From NCBI RefSeq assembly GCF_022811725.1, contig NZ_CP094527.1:5022001-5086000 (forward strand): DNA of 64,000 nucleotides. The letters run 5' to 3'. Positions 25,969-36,600 of the stretch are shown here, piece by piece (the stretch's first letter is position 1; the number at the start of each line of letters is the position of its first letter). A program made the position numbers and the translations under genes. The notes beneath the pieces were generated by a model. The model worked only from the letters and a program-made list of their open reading frames with translations. It was not told the DNA's origin and searched no databases. This DNA is from Mucilaginibacter sp. SMC90. GTDB lineage: Bacteria; Bacteroidota; Bacteroidia; Sphingobacteriales; Sphingobacteriaceae.

Positions 25969-27362
25969 ACAAAAATTTCTCCTCTCAATTGCTCCAGGTA
26001 TTCCCGTTTATCATCCCTGTAAAAAATATTCATGGTTTCAAAAGGGATGATCTGCATGTCTTTATTTACGATATGCACGCATGATTTTTTAATAGCGCGC
26101 ACATCAAAGTTTTGCGCGTCGATAAATTGCATAATGATCACCCTGAACAGGTTATCATAGCTTAAACCTGGTGCATCAATTTCCGGCAAACAGCACAGCA
26201 GCGAATGTAAATGCTCTTTAGCCTTATCAACCGAATTACCGGTACTGAACATATTGAGTAAATGCCCCTTCAAACGTTCGTCGTTTTCATAAACAATGGT
26301 ATTCTTTGAATTATCCAACAGGTCATCGGGATTGATCATCCGCGTTAGCGGGATCACCTCACCCCCCAATTTAAGGGCATACCCCATCACCAGGGCATCC
26401 GGGTTACAAGGCACCGGGATCAGGTCGTTTTTATTAAAAATATTAGTTTGCTCCAGTATAGCGCTGCGCACTTCGGTTAACGTGTACCTATCGGTTTGTT
26501 CATTAAAGTTCTCTAAACGCCCGGCTTGTTGCGTAGGCTGGAAAGTTACCCCGCGTACGCAGGGCTGCTTCAGCGCGTATTCTATTATCGTCCCCAACTC
26601 ATCCGTATTTAAGCCTTTTTGCAAAGTAACCACCAGCGTTGTTGACAGATTGTATTTGTTAAGATTTTCGATGGCTTTTTGCCTTACCTCGCGCAAATCT
26701 TCGCCTCGTAGCTGCTCCAATGCTTCTTTCTTAAATGAATCAAATTGCAGGTAGATCTCAAAATCGGGCATGTAAGTTGCCAGGCGCTTTACAAAATTCT
26801 CATCCTTGGCTATGCGAATGCCATTGGTATTCACCATCAGGTGTTTAATAGGCTTTGTTTTGGCAATATCCAGGATCTCGAAAAACTGGGGATGTACGGT
26901 AGGTTCTCCCCCGCTGATCTGTACTACGTCGGGCTGCCCTTCATTGGCCACTACAACATCCAGCATTTGTTCAATCTCGGCTAATGTGCGGTGCCTGCCA
27001 TACGTTGGTGATGACATGGCGTAACATGTTGGGCAGCTTAAATTACAACGGTCTGTTACTTCCACAACTGTAAGACACGAGTGCTGTTCATGATCCTGGC
27101 AAAGGCCGCAATCATAAGGGCAGCCATAATGCGTTTTGGCGTTGAATTTAAGCGGCATTTCGCTTCGCTTGGCATAATTACGACAGTTTTTATAGTATTC
27201 CACGTCAGTGGCGATCAATACCTTTTCAAACCCATGTTGACGGCAGTTTTTAAGCATGTAAACCTTTTCATCCTCAAAAACAATCTTAGCATCAACCCTG
27301 CGTAAACAAGTTGAACAAATACTTAGCGTAAAATCATAATAAATATACGGGCGTTCAGGCAT
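25965..27362 (-). CDS. Tes-like radical SAM protein, possible lipid-modifying enzyme
   Basis: A 465-residue radical SAM protein. The SAM cluster motif CX3CX2C is Cys106, Cys110, Cys113 in DRCNLSCPTCYA, followed by ISGGEPT. Before it lies CPYDCGLC (Cys81, 85, 88) with Cys96, and further back CSTC (Cys16, 19), Cys40 and Cys60; more Cys occur in the C-terminal half. This dense pre-core Cys pattern and the EVTDRCNLSCPTCYA wording resemble MJ0619/Tes proteins, which join lipid tails into membrane-spanning lipids in archaea, and bacterial homologues proposed for similar chemistry. It overlaps an Lgt paralogue by 8 bp. Substrate unproven; confidence in radical SAM is high, in Tes-like moderate. Confidence 0.85.
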   Translation of the reverse strand: MPERPYIYYDFTLSICSTCLRRVDAKIVFEDEKVYMLKNCRQHGFEKVLIATDVEYYKNCRNYAKRSEMPLKFNAKTHYGCPYDCGLCQDHEQHSCLTVVEVTDRCNLSCPTCYAMSSPTYGRHRTLAEIEQMLDVVVANEGQPDVVQISGGEPTVHPQFFEILDIAKTKPIKHLMVNTNGIRIAKDENFVKRLATYMPDFEIYLQFDSFKKEALEQLRGEDLREVRQKAIENLNKYNLSTTLVVTLQKGLNTDELGTIIEYALKQPCVRGVTFQPTQQAGRLENFNEQTDRYTLTEVRSAILEQTNIFNKNDLIPVPCNPDALVMGYALKLGGEVIPLTRMINPDDLLDNSKNTIVYENDERLKGHLLNMFSTGNSVDKAKEHLHSLLCCLPEIDAPGLSYDNLFRVIIMQFIDAQNFDVRAIKKSCVHIVNKDMQIIPFETMNIFYRDDKREYLEQLRGEIFV

Positions 27363-28107
27363 GGTTTATAAGCAGTTTTTTAGGAGATAAAAATACTTTA
27401 TAATAATACAAAATACCCGCGATAGAAACTAACTGAATTACCGACAAGCCAAAACTGAAAAAATAATCGGGCTTAATAAATTCAACCAGGAGCCTGAAAA
27501 CAAGATAGCTTGACATAAATACTTTAAATTTTGCGCCATCAGCAAAACTGCGCTTACGTTCAATGAGTTTCAGGGCGATCCAGAGCATCAGCCAGAATAC
27601 TATTTCATAAAGATTAGTAGGATGCCTGCGGATGCCATCACCAAAATTTATGGCCCATGGCAGATTGGAAGCTATACCGTAAGTCCCGTCTTCCAACCCG
27701 GCTAAGAAACAACCGGTACGGCCGATGATCATTGCCAAAATAAGCGGATAAACCATCAAATCGCCCGATGAAACCTTTACACCCAGCTGCTTTTTGGTAA
27801 GTTCAACCCCTATCAACCCACCAAGCATGCCGCCCACAATTGTTTTATTACCCATAAAATAGAGAATATTGAAATGAGAGAGTAGTAGTGTCGGGTTTTC
27901 AAAGATCCCCACCAGATGCGAACCGGTAAATGCACCTGCGGCGGCCCCGATAAAAATAATAAGCCGATGGTCGGTACTGATCTTATCAGCGGTGTGTTTA
28001 CGTAACCAGGCATAATACTGGTACCCCAAAAAGTACGAGAGTGTCTCGCAAATAAAATGTACGGGAATAGAGGAGTTGCCTAAAGGTATATTTACAGGGA
28101 AGTGCAA
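27355..28107 (-). CDS. Prolipoprotein diacylglyceryl transferase (Lgt) paralogue
   Basis: A 250-residue multi-pass membrane protein of the Lgt fold. GRTGC (129-133) stands where Lgt has GRxGN; RHPTNLYE (161-168) and FRLLVEF (204-210) match Lgt motifs. Where E. coli Lgt has the important His103 in FHGGLIG, this protein has MLGGLIG (94-100), and the usual Asn after GRxG is Cys133. It may therefore be a divergent enzyme rather than the housekeeping Lgt. The start is TTG 28107: no ATG is in frame before the stop at 28119-28117, and LHFPVNIPLG matches the family start as I recall it. It overlaps the radical SAM gene start. Confidence 0.8.
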   Translation of the reverse strand: MHFPVNIPLGNSSIPVHFICETLSYFLGYQYYAWLRKHTADKISTDHRLIIFIGAAAGAFTGSHLVGIFENPTLLLSHFNILYFMGNKTIVGGMLGGLIGVELTKKQLGVKVSSGDLMVYPLILAMIIGRTGCFLAGLEDGTYGIASNLPWAINFGDGIRRHPTNLYEIVFWLMLWIALKLIERKRSFADGAKFKVFMSSYLVFRLLVEFIKPDYFFSFGLSVIQLVSIAGILYYYKVFLSPKKLLINHA

Positions 28108-28125
28108 GTTTAGCTTTTATAGGTA

Positions 28126-28133
28126 CTAAAATA
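28126..28133 (-). promoter_or_regulatory. Possible -7 element of the Lgt-like/radical SAM operon
   Basis: Reverse-strand TATTTTAG, 18 bp before the TTG start. One base from TAnnTTTG and identical to the elements before ppx and the hydrolase gene. Confidence 0.35.
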
Positions 28134-28232
28134 GTTTTTTTATGACGCCTTTAAGTAAATATCTACCTTAAGTTATCCCATAAATCAAATTTTCCGGGCA
28201 TCCTTTGTATATTGGGCGCTTAATTACACAGC

Positions 28233-30218
28233 ATGAAATTAAGATTTATCGGCATTGGTTTATTGTCGGTTTTAGCATTTAGCGCGTCGGCGCAAAAAAG
28301 AAAACTCAACCCTAACGATACCTCATCAAACTATAATCCGGCAGAGGCATTTTCGCCTATGTTCTATACCGAAAAAGGTAACGATTTCCATTCGGCTAAC
28401 GGTGCTCCCGGAGCGAGGTACTGGCAAAACCGTGCCGATTATAACCTGAAAGTTACCCTTGATACTGTAAGCAAAACCATCAGCGGTACCGAGGAGATCA
28501 ACTATACCAATAACAGTCCGGATAACTTGCCTTATCTATGGCTGCAGCTTGACCAAAACACCTATAAACAGGATGCCCGCTCCAACTTTTTCACCGACCA
28601 TTCGCCGGCTGCCAACCAGCATACAAGTGGCTACCAGATAGAATCTGTATCGGTTGATTATGGCGATGTGGTTAAAGCGGTGCCATTTGTAGTTACCGAC
28701 GCCCGAATGCAGGTGCGCCTTACGCGTCCGCTGCAAAAAGGGAATATAAAGTTACGCATCAAATATCATTATACTATTCCTGGCGATTTTGGGGCCCGTA
28801 CCGACTATTGCGATACCAAAAATGGCAAGATCTATGAAATTGCCCAATGGTTTCCGCGGATGTGCGTTTATGACGACAGCCATGGCTGGGACACACTTCC
28901 GTTTTTAGGCAGTGGTGAGTTTTATTTAGATTATGGTGATATCGATTACCAGGTAACCGTGCCATGGGATATGATCGTTGCCGGATCGGGCGAATTGCTT
29001 AACCCAAAAGAAGTGTTGACCGCTACACAAGCAGCCCGCCTGGACCAGGCCCGCAACAGTGATAAAACCATCATGATCCGTGATTTGGCCGAGGTAAATG
29101 ATCCGGCCAGCCGCCCGGTTAACAAGGGCACACTTACCTGGCACTTTAAAATGCTTAACACCCGCGATGTTGCCTTTGGTGCATCAAAAGCTTACATATG
29201 GGATGCTGCAAGGGTTAATCTCCCCGGCGGTAAAAAATCATTGGCGATGAGCGTTTATCCTGCCGAAAGTTATGGCAATGACGCCTGGGGCCGGGCTACC
29301 GAATACCTCAAAAAATCAATAGAATATTTTTCGGAAAAATGGTTTGTGTACCCTTATCCTGTTGCTATTAACGAGGCAGGTATTGCAGGGGGAATGGAAT
29401 ACCCCGGCATTGTATTTGACGGCATTACAGATAAAGGCAGTGTACTTTACTGGGTAACGGCACACGAGATAGGCCATAACTGGTTTCCGATGATTGTGGG
29501 TTCAAACGAGCGCCGTTATGCATGGATGGATGAAGGCTTGAACACCTTTATCGACATTTATGCGTCTGATGCATTCAATAAAGGTGAATATGCGCCCAAA
29601 CGCGACAGTGAATATGCGCCCGGCGGTGGCAATCCTGCCGATGAGATCATCCCTTCACTGCTTGACCCGCAATCGCCAAGTATCATGACGGCTCCTGATG
29701 CCATCCCTGAAAAATATCGTCATCCCCTTACTTATTATAAGCCGGCATTTGGACTGGTATTGCTGCGCGAACAGATTTTGGGGAAAGACAGGTTTGACTA
29801 TGCCTTTAAAAACTACATTAACCAATGGGCTTATAAACACCCGCAACCCGATGACTTTTTCCGCTCGATGGAGAACGGCGCGGGCGAAGACCTTTCCTGG
29901 TTTTGGAAAGGCTGGTTTTACAATAACTGGCTGGTTGATATAGCCCTAATTGACGCAAAATATGCCGGAAAGGACGCATCAAAAGGCATCACCATCAACG
30001 TAGTGAACAAAGAGCAATTGCCGATGCCATTTACTGTTGAAGTAAAATTTAAAGATGGCAGCAAAAAACGCTTTTACCTGCCGGTAGAAACCTGGCTTCA
30101 ATCCAGTAAAATCACTTACACATTGCCTACAACACAGGAAGCCGAATCAGTAACCGTTGATCCTGATGCCACCCTGCCCGATCTTAACCGCGGCAACAAC
30201 ATCCAAAAAGTTAAATAA
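28233..30218 (+). CDS. M1-family zinc metallopeptidase (aminopeptidase)
   Basis: A secreted 661-residue peptidase with signal peptide MKLRFIGIGLLSVLAFSASAQ. Zinc ligands are His411, His415 (HEIGH, 411-415) and Glu434 (AWMDEGLN), exactly the HEXXH-X18-E spacing of M1. The exopeptidase GAMEN-like motif appears as GGMEY just before. An N-terminal beta-domain (about 60-300) precedes the catalytic part, and a short beta-domain ends the protein; the large helical C-terminal domain of E. coli PepN is absent, as in other secreted Bacteroidota M1 proteins. It removes N-terminal residues from peptides in the envelope or outside. Confidence 0.95.
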   Translation: MKLRFIGIGLLSVLAFSASAQKRKLNPNDTSSNYNPAEAFSPMFYTEKGNDFHSANGAPGARYWQNRADYNLKVTLDTVSKTISGTEEINYTNNSPDNLPYLWLQLDQNTYKQDARSNFFTDHSPAANQHTSGYQIESVSVDYGDVVKAVPFVVTDARMQVRLTRPLQKGNIKLRIKYHYTIPGDFGARTDYCDTKNGKIYEIAQWFPRMCVYDDSHGWDTLPFLGSGEFYLDYGDIDYQVTVPWDMIVAGSGELLNPKEVLTATQAARLDQARNSDKTIMIRDLAEVNDPASRPVNKGTLTWHFKMLNTRDVAFGASKAYIWDAARVNLPGGKKSLAMSVYPAESYGNDAWGRATEYLKKSIEYFSEKWFVYPYPVAINEAGIAGGMEYPGIVFDGITDKGSVLYWVTAHEIGHNWFPMIVGSNERRYAWMDEGLNTFIDIYASDAFNKGEYAPKRDSEYAPGGGNPADEIIPSLLDPQSPSIMTAPDAIPEKYRHPLTYYKPAFGLVLLREQILGKDRFDYAFKNYINQWAYKHPQPDDFFRSMENGAGEDLSWFWKGWFYNNWLVDIALIDAKYAGKDASKGITINVVNKEQLPMPFTVEVKFKDGSKKRFYLPVETWLQSSKITYTLPTTQEAESVTVDPDATLPDLNRGNNIQKVK

Positions 30219-30671
30219 AGTAAACTATATCAGGTATTTCCGTTATTCAAGATGGAAATACCTGGTGTAATTTCAAAAACATCTTCATTTTCTTACCGTC
30301 AAAAAGTACCATATCTTAATGGTACAATCACTGTTATTCATGATAATGCTTCTGTAGCTTTTAAAAAAAGAAGAAAACTCACTCCAAACAGGAATATTTA
30401 AGATTTTTTTTTGATTTCCCCATTATAAGCTATCTGCGCCTATAAGTTAACAACATGCTTATTGATTAAAACGTTGGTGGAAATTATTCCCCACTATGGG
30501 CAAATAATAATTATTAATTAACCACAGTTTAATTTTCATTTTTTCAATAAAATCTTAAATCTATGCAGCCATTTACAACGTAAGTGCCTTATTGAGTGAA
30601 ATATTGTAGTTTCATGCCAATTTTATTGAATTAGCATCATTATTGCAATTTGCTTCCTAAAACCTATTAGT
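30219..30671. other. AT-rich 453-bp gap before the giant T9SS gene
   Basis: Apart from the hairpin at 30231-30264, the gap is strongly AT-rich with no open frame of note and no clear TAnnTTTG box. It probably holds the promoter and a long leader of the giant gene, but the elements could not be placed. Confidence 0.4.
30231..30264 (+). terminator. Terminator-like hairpin after the M1 peptidase gene
   Basis: CAGGTATTTCC pairs perfectly with GGAAATACCTG around a 12-nt loop, 12 bp after the stop. No T-run follows, so it may be a processing or stability hairpin instead. Confidence 0.55.
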
Positions 30672-33600
30672 TTGAAAACACAATTACTCCGAGTTTTGTT
30701 TGCCGGGTACCTGCTATGCCTGTTTAACACCGTTACGGCCCAGGAGGTACAATTTACTGCTGCAAACCAGTTTTATTATAATCCTTATGACGATGGCAAC
30801 ATCGGTAGCGTTGGGTATGTACAAGGAGCAGCAAATAAAACTATTCAACTCACTTCAACTACAAGTACATCATTCAATAACACCATAGCATTAACTTCTA
30901 TTAACGGCGTTAATCAAAAAAACAACATATACGGTTCAATTATCGCTCCCACCCTCGACAGGAATCTTAATAATTACGACTACGAATGGACTTTTCTGTA
31001 CAAAAACAACTCGTCCACATCGCCCATTGAACCTTATGACAATAGTTTAAGAGCAGGACCTGTAAGCAATGGGGATGCGGCATGGCAATATTGGTTAAGT
31101 GCCAGTACCTATGACCAAACATCTCAAACTATCCAGGGGTTTTATATTACACATGTAGGGTCAAACATGATCCTCCGTTACAGAAACAATCAAAATGATA
31201 TTCGGGATTTAATTACATTTCCTATCACCAACAATGTAATCTGGACGATAAAAGTACAAAGGTTAAACACAGGCAAATGGCAGGTTTGGGCTAATCCCGT
31301 TTCAGGCTCAAACACAGAGGCTACTACGCTCATCAATACTACACAAACATTAAGCAGCTCCAATACTTACGCTTACACCATATTTGCTACAACTGATCTA
31401 AGACCCAGTGGTAATAATTTTTATTGGGACAACGTAAAATTATATACACGCAGAATGAGCGTTACAAGTGTGAGTTCTACTGCCAACGGTATCACCCAGC
31501 CTTCATTTTACGCTGGCCAAACAAACGTAGTTACTTCGGGCATTCAAATAAACACAAGGGGTACCTATACATTTGCAGACATAAACTTCGGCATTACCCC
31601 TTCAGGCAGTACTAACATTAATGCATTTTTTACTAACGGGCGTTTATATAAATCAATAGACGATACCTACACCACTACCGGCGATAATTCATTGCTGGCA
31701 ACAGTAAATATAAACAGCCCCACCATGCAGTCTGCATCTATTAATTCAGGTTCAGGCGATCCAAATTACAGCTCAGGAAATGCCGACGGCTCCTTAACCC
31801 GTGTGGCCGACTATTTTTTAGTGGTGGACGTGCTTTCATCTTTAAATTATGGGAACCCGCCTCCATACAATACTTATACACAAACCGGCGCGGTTCAAAT
31901 CAGAACAACCGATTATACCAACCCTACTTATAACGGATATACAAATAATTCAACAACGGGCAATAACATTGTATCGTTCACTAATGTGGCTCCGCCTACA
32001 GCCGCCGCAGTATCACGTTGCGGTGCCGGGCAGGTAACGCTAACAGCATCAGGCGGGTCGCCGTCAGGTGGCACTTACAAGTGGTATACCGCTGCAACCG
32101 GCGGAACCGCTGTAGCTACCGGTACTTCTTATTCACCATCAATAGTAACCACCACTACATTTTATGTAACTTATAACTCGGGTGGCAGCGAAAGCAGCCG
32201 GATAGCAGTAACCGCTACTATTAACCCGGTAGTAAGTTCGCCCTTAAGTAATGCTGCAATTTCATATTCATTCAGCAACAATACAAAAGATGTTTCCGGG
32301 AATCAAAATGATGGGATACCGCAGGGCTCGCCTTCTTTAACTACAGACAGGTATGGATTTGCCAATAGCGCATACAGCTTTAACGGCACTTCTCAGTGGA
32401 TGACATCAACAACGCAAATTGCCGGTCCGCAAACTTTTACCATAAGCATGTGGTTTAAAACCACAACAACATCTGGCGGAAAGCTGATAAGCTTTAGCGA
32501 CGGACAAAGTGTTGCTGCGTCAGGCGGATATGACCGTCACCTTTATATGACCAACAGCGGCCAGTTAATATTTGGCGTTTACAATGGAGCCACACGCACA
32601 GTGGCCTCCCCTTTAAGTTACAACGATGGCAACTGGCACCATGTGGTTGTTACCTTCGGAACAACATCGGGCATAGTAATGTATGTAGATAATAGTTCTG
32701 TTAGTACTTTAGCCTACTACGCGGCCGAAACAAGAAGCGGTTACTGGAAAATAGGTTTCGATGATCTGGGCGGTTCATGGCCATCAGTTCCAACAAGCAA
32801 GTACTTTTCAGGCACAATTGACGATGTAGCAGTGTACAACACAGAGCTATCATCGTCGGCAGTATCCGCTTTAAATGATGTAAACCAGATAGGTAGCTAC
32901 ACAGCCGTTTGCGCAGGAAGCCCTATCAGCATTTATGCCCCAACAATTACCGGTGCCACCTATAGCTGGACAAGCCCCGGAGGCGGCACCGCTTCAGGTA
33001 ATCCTGGTGTATTTTCAAGCGCAACAGCAGGTGCATATACCTTAACTGTAACAGGCGGCCCTGGCGGCTGTTCGTCGGTTGCTACTTATACTCCAACGGT
33101 AACCAGCATACCGGGCAATTCTTTTACGGCAACATCGCCGGTTGCGGTTGCTACAGGGAGTTCTACCGTTACCCTTACCAGTACTTATGATGCTTCTGCA
33201 ACTTATACATTGTCATTTGACGGTGGTGTAGCAACGGGTACTACACAAACCTCATACAACGTTATCTGGGCTACAACAGGCACTAAAACGGTGAGCCTTA
33301 CGGTTAGTAAGGGTTCATGCTCAAGCACGACTACCCAAACCGTAGTGGTTGGCATAGCCGGGCCGGTTGTAAGCGGCACTACACTGTGCGGTGCCGGTAC
33401 TGCAACGCTTTCAGTAACAGGTGCAACTCCAGGCGTTACCTATAACTGGTATATAAATAACACAACAACAACCGCTTTACAAAGCAGTACTTCAACAAGT
33501 TATACGCCGTTTGTTGGCGGAACTACCACTTTTTATGTTTCTTCAACAGCAGGCACGGTAACCAGCGTGCGTACACCGGTTACGGTTACAGTAAATCCAA

Positions 33601-36600
33601 AAGCATCATCCTCTATCAACAGCCCGATGCTGAGCTATCCATTTGAAAATGGCAGTTTAACTGATTGGTCGGGTTTAACCAACACCGGTACATTACAGGG
33701 TACAACCCTGCCTACAACTGTTGCCGACAGGAACGGTTTGGCCAATGGGGCCTATAGCTTTAACGGAACTAACGCAAGCCCTCAATACATATCAACCACT
33801 ACACAATACGTTCCGCTGGTATTTAGCTATAGCATTTGGTTTAAAACAACTGTTGCGGGCGGGAAGCTTATAGGTATAGGCGGTAATCAAACAGGCAGTA
33901 ACGCCACTCAAGACCGCAACCTGTACATGAATGATGCGGGCCTGCTTTATTATGGCGTATACAACAACGGTGTAGTAACTATCAATACTACCAAAGCCTA
34001 TAATGACGGCTTATGGCACCATGTTATTGTTACCAATGGCCCAACCAACGGCATGCGTATTTATGTGGATGGAACATTACAGGCATCAACCAACACTTAT
34101 ACTGTTCCACAACAAATTAATGAGTTTTGGCGTATAGGGGGCGATAACCTTCAAGGCTGGCCAAGCCGCCCGGCAAATGATTACTTTGTTGGCGTGCTTG
34201 ACGACGTAGCTATTTACAACCACGAGCTTTCGGCTACTGAAGCCGCATCAAATGATATGAACCTGTATAAGTTCTCGGCGGGGTATTGTGCAAATAATCC
34301 GTTAATTATAACAGCACAAACTATGACAGGCGCTACTTACAGCTGGGTTGACAATGCCAATACCAGCCTTACAGGCAGCGGCAACCCGGTTACTTTCAGC
34401 AAGGCTACTACTACAAATTATACCCTTACTACAACTGTAAATGGTTGTACTCAAAATACGGCCATAGTAACCCCAACAATGCAAACCTATACCTGGACGG
34501 GTGCAGCCGGTACTACCGCGGTTGGTACGGATAACAACTGGACAAATACTTCAACAGGCATAGCCGGTCAGGCACCTAAATTGGATGGTACCGAAGCAAT
34601 TATCATCGGCACCGCTTCAACAGGTTTCTACCCGGTTTTAACAGCCAATAAAAGCGCTTACACACTTACTGTCAACAGCGGCGCTAAACTTGATCTCGGC
34701 GGCTTTACTTTAAATGTTGGCTGTAATATATTTAATAGTGCAGGCGGCATTTTAACAATGGGCACAGGTGCTAATTTCAATGCTTCCGGTATTACCTGGA
34801 ACGGCGCATCACCAAATACCAATCAGTCATTTACCGGTTCAGGCACGGCAAACTCGTCGCAGTTAGGTAACATGACGGTGAGCAACACAGCCACCGGCGG
34901 CAATGTAACTGTAACTACAGGCAAGCTTGATCTGTATAACGTACTAACCATGAGCAGCGGCAATCTTATTGTTAGTTCGCCGGCTACTGTTACATTGAAA
35001 AGCCTGGCAACGCAATCGGCTACGGTAGCTGCAATTCCTTCGGGCTTAAGTATTACGGGTAATTTCAGTGTTGAAAGGTACATTGCCGGCGGTGCGTCAA
35101 AAAGGGGCTATCGCCTGTTAACCTCACCGGTTAACAATGGGTCAGGTATTTTCACTGTTAATTATTTTAAAAACTCAGCATATGTAACGGGGACAACAAC
35201 AACCTCGGGCGGCTTTGATCTTTCGCCAAATGCTAACAACCCAACCATATACTTTTTCAGGGAAAACCTTGCTTCATCAAATTCAAGCTTCACCAGCGGA
35301 AACTACAGAGGGCTCAACAATTTAAATGGTGCCCCAAATTATACATTTGACGGCGAAACAGGCACATTCACTTTGCCAGTAGGTAATGCATTCCTCTTCT
35401 TTTTCAGAGGAGACCGCGCCGTTGCCGATATAGCAACAGAAACCGTTGCATCCTATATACCAACAGGTACCACTTTTACTACTACAGGCACCTTAAATAC
35501 CGGCAATATAACAGTTAAACACTGGTACAATCAATCTTCAACCCTGATGTACAGTAATACTACAGGTAGTAAGGTTTCGGGCTATAACTTAGTTGGCAAT
35601 CCTTATGCAAGTACTATTAATATTGAAAAGTTTAACAGGCAATCGGCACAAGCTAAATCATCAATTTATGGAGGTGGCTTCCCTGATGAATCAGCTGCAA
35701 CATTAAGCAGTCCGCTTAAAATATGGGTTTACAATCCAACAACCAAACAATATTCAACCTACGAGCAAAAGAAAACCACAATCGCGTCGGCAGATACTGT
35801 ATCAACCTTAAATCCGGGCATATCAAGTGATGGTTTTGCAAGTAATATGATAGCAACCGGACAAGGGTTTTATGTAAGGGCAACAGCAACCGGGCAATCG
35901 CTAACTTTCAGAGAGTCGGCAAAAACAAATGTGCAGCCAAGCAACAGTTCGTTGAATGCCATTTTAAGCGCGCCGGACAGGCCTGTTTTAGCATCCACGT
36001 CAAAAATGGCGAGTTTTGCAACAATGCAGCCTCAATCGGATGCCAGTGATGCAGAGCCAAGGTTACGTTTCAGGCTCATAAAAGACACCCTTAATGTCGA
36101 TGCAGTAGTAATTGCGCTTGATAAAGATATCAGCCCGCTGTTTCAAATTGAAAAAGATGCTGAGGACCTTGGCGGCAGCGGCGCTTTGGTTAGCCTGTCG
36201 GTATTTTCGGCCGATAGTGTTAAAGCAACTATTCACCGCCGTCCTTTTCCGCATAAGCAGCAAGAAGTAATTCCTTTATTTGCTGATGCCACGGCATCAG
36301 GCCCATATCAGTTAAAACTATCCGACTTGACAGACCTTCCGGATATTTATGAAGTTTGGTTAAAAGATAGCTTTACCAAAGATTCGCTGGACATTAAAAA
36401 CAACCGTCTATATAACTTCACCATTGATAAAGGAAATGCAGCCACATTTGGTAAAGATCGTTTTTCTATAGTTCTGCGCCAGAATCCGGCACTGGCTTTG
36501 CAGTTGCTTGATTTCAATGCTGCTAAAATTGCGGCGGGTGCCCAAACAAAATGGACCGTAAAAAACGAAGCTAACTATACTACTTTCACTGTACAAAAAA

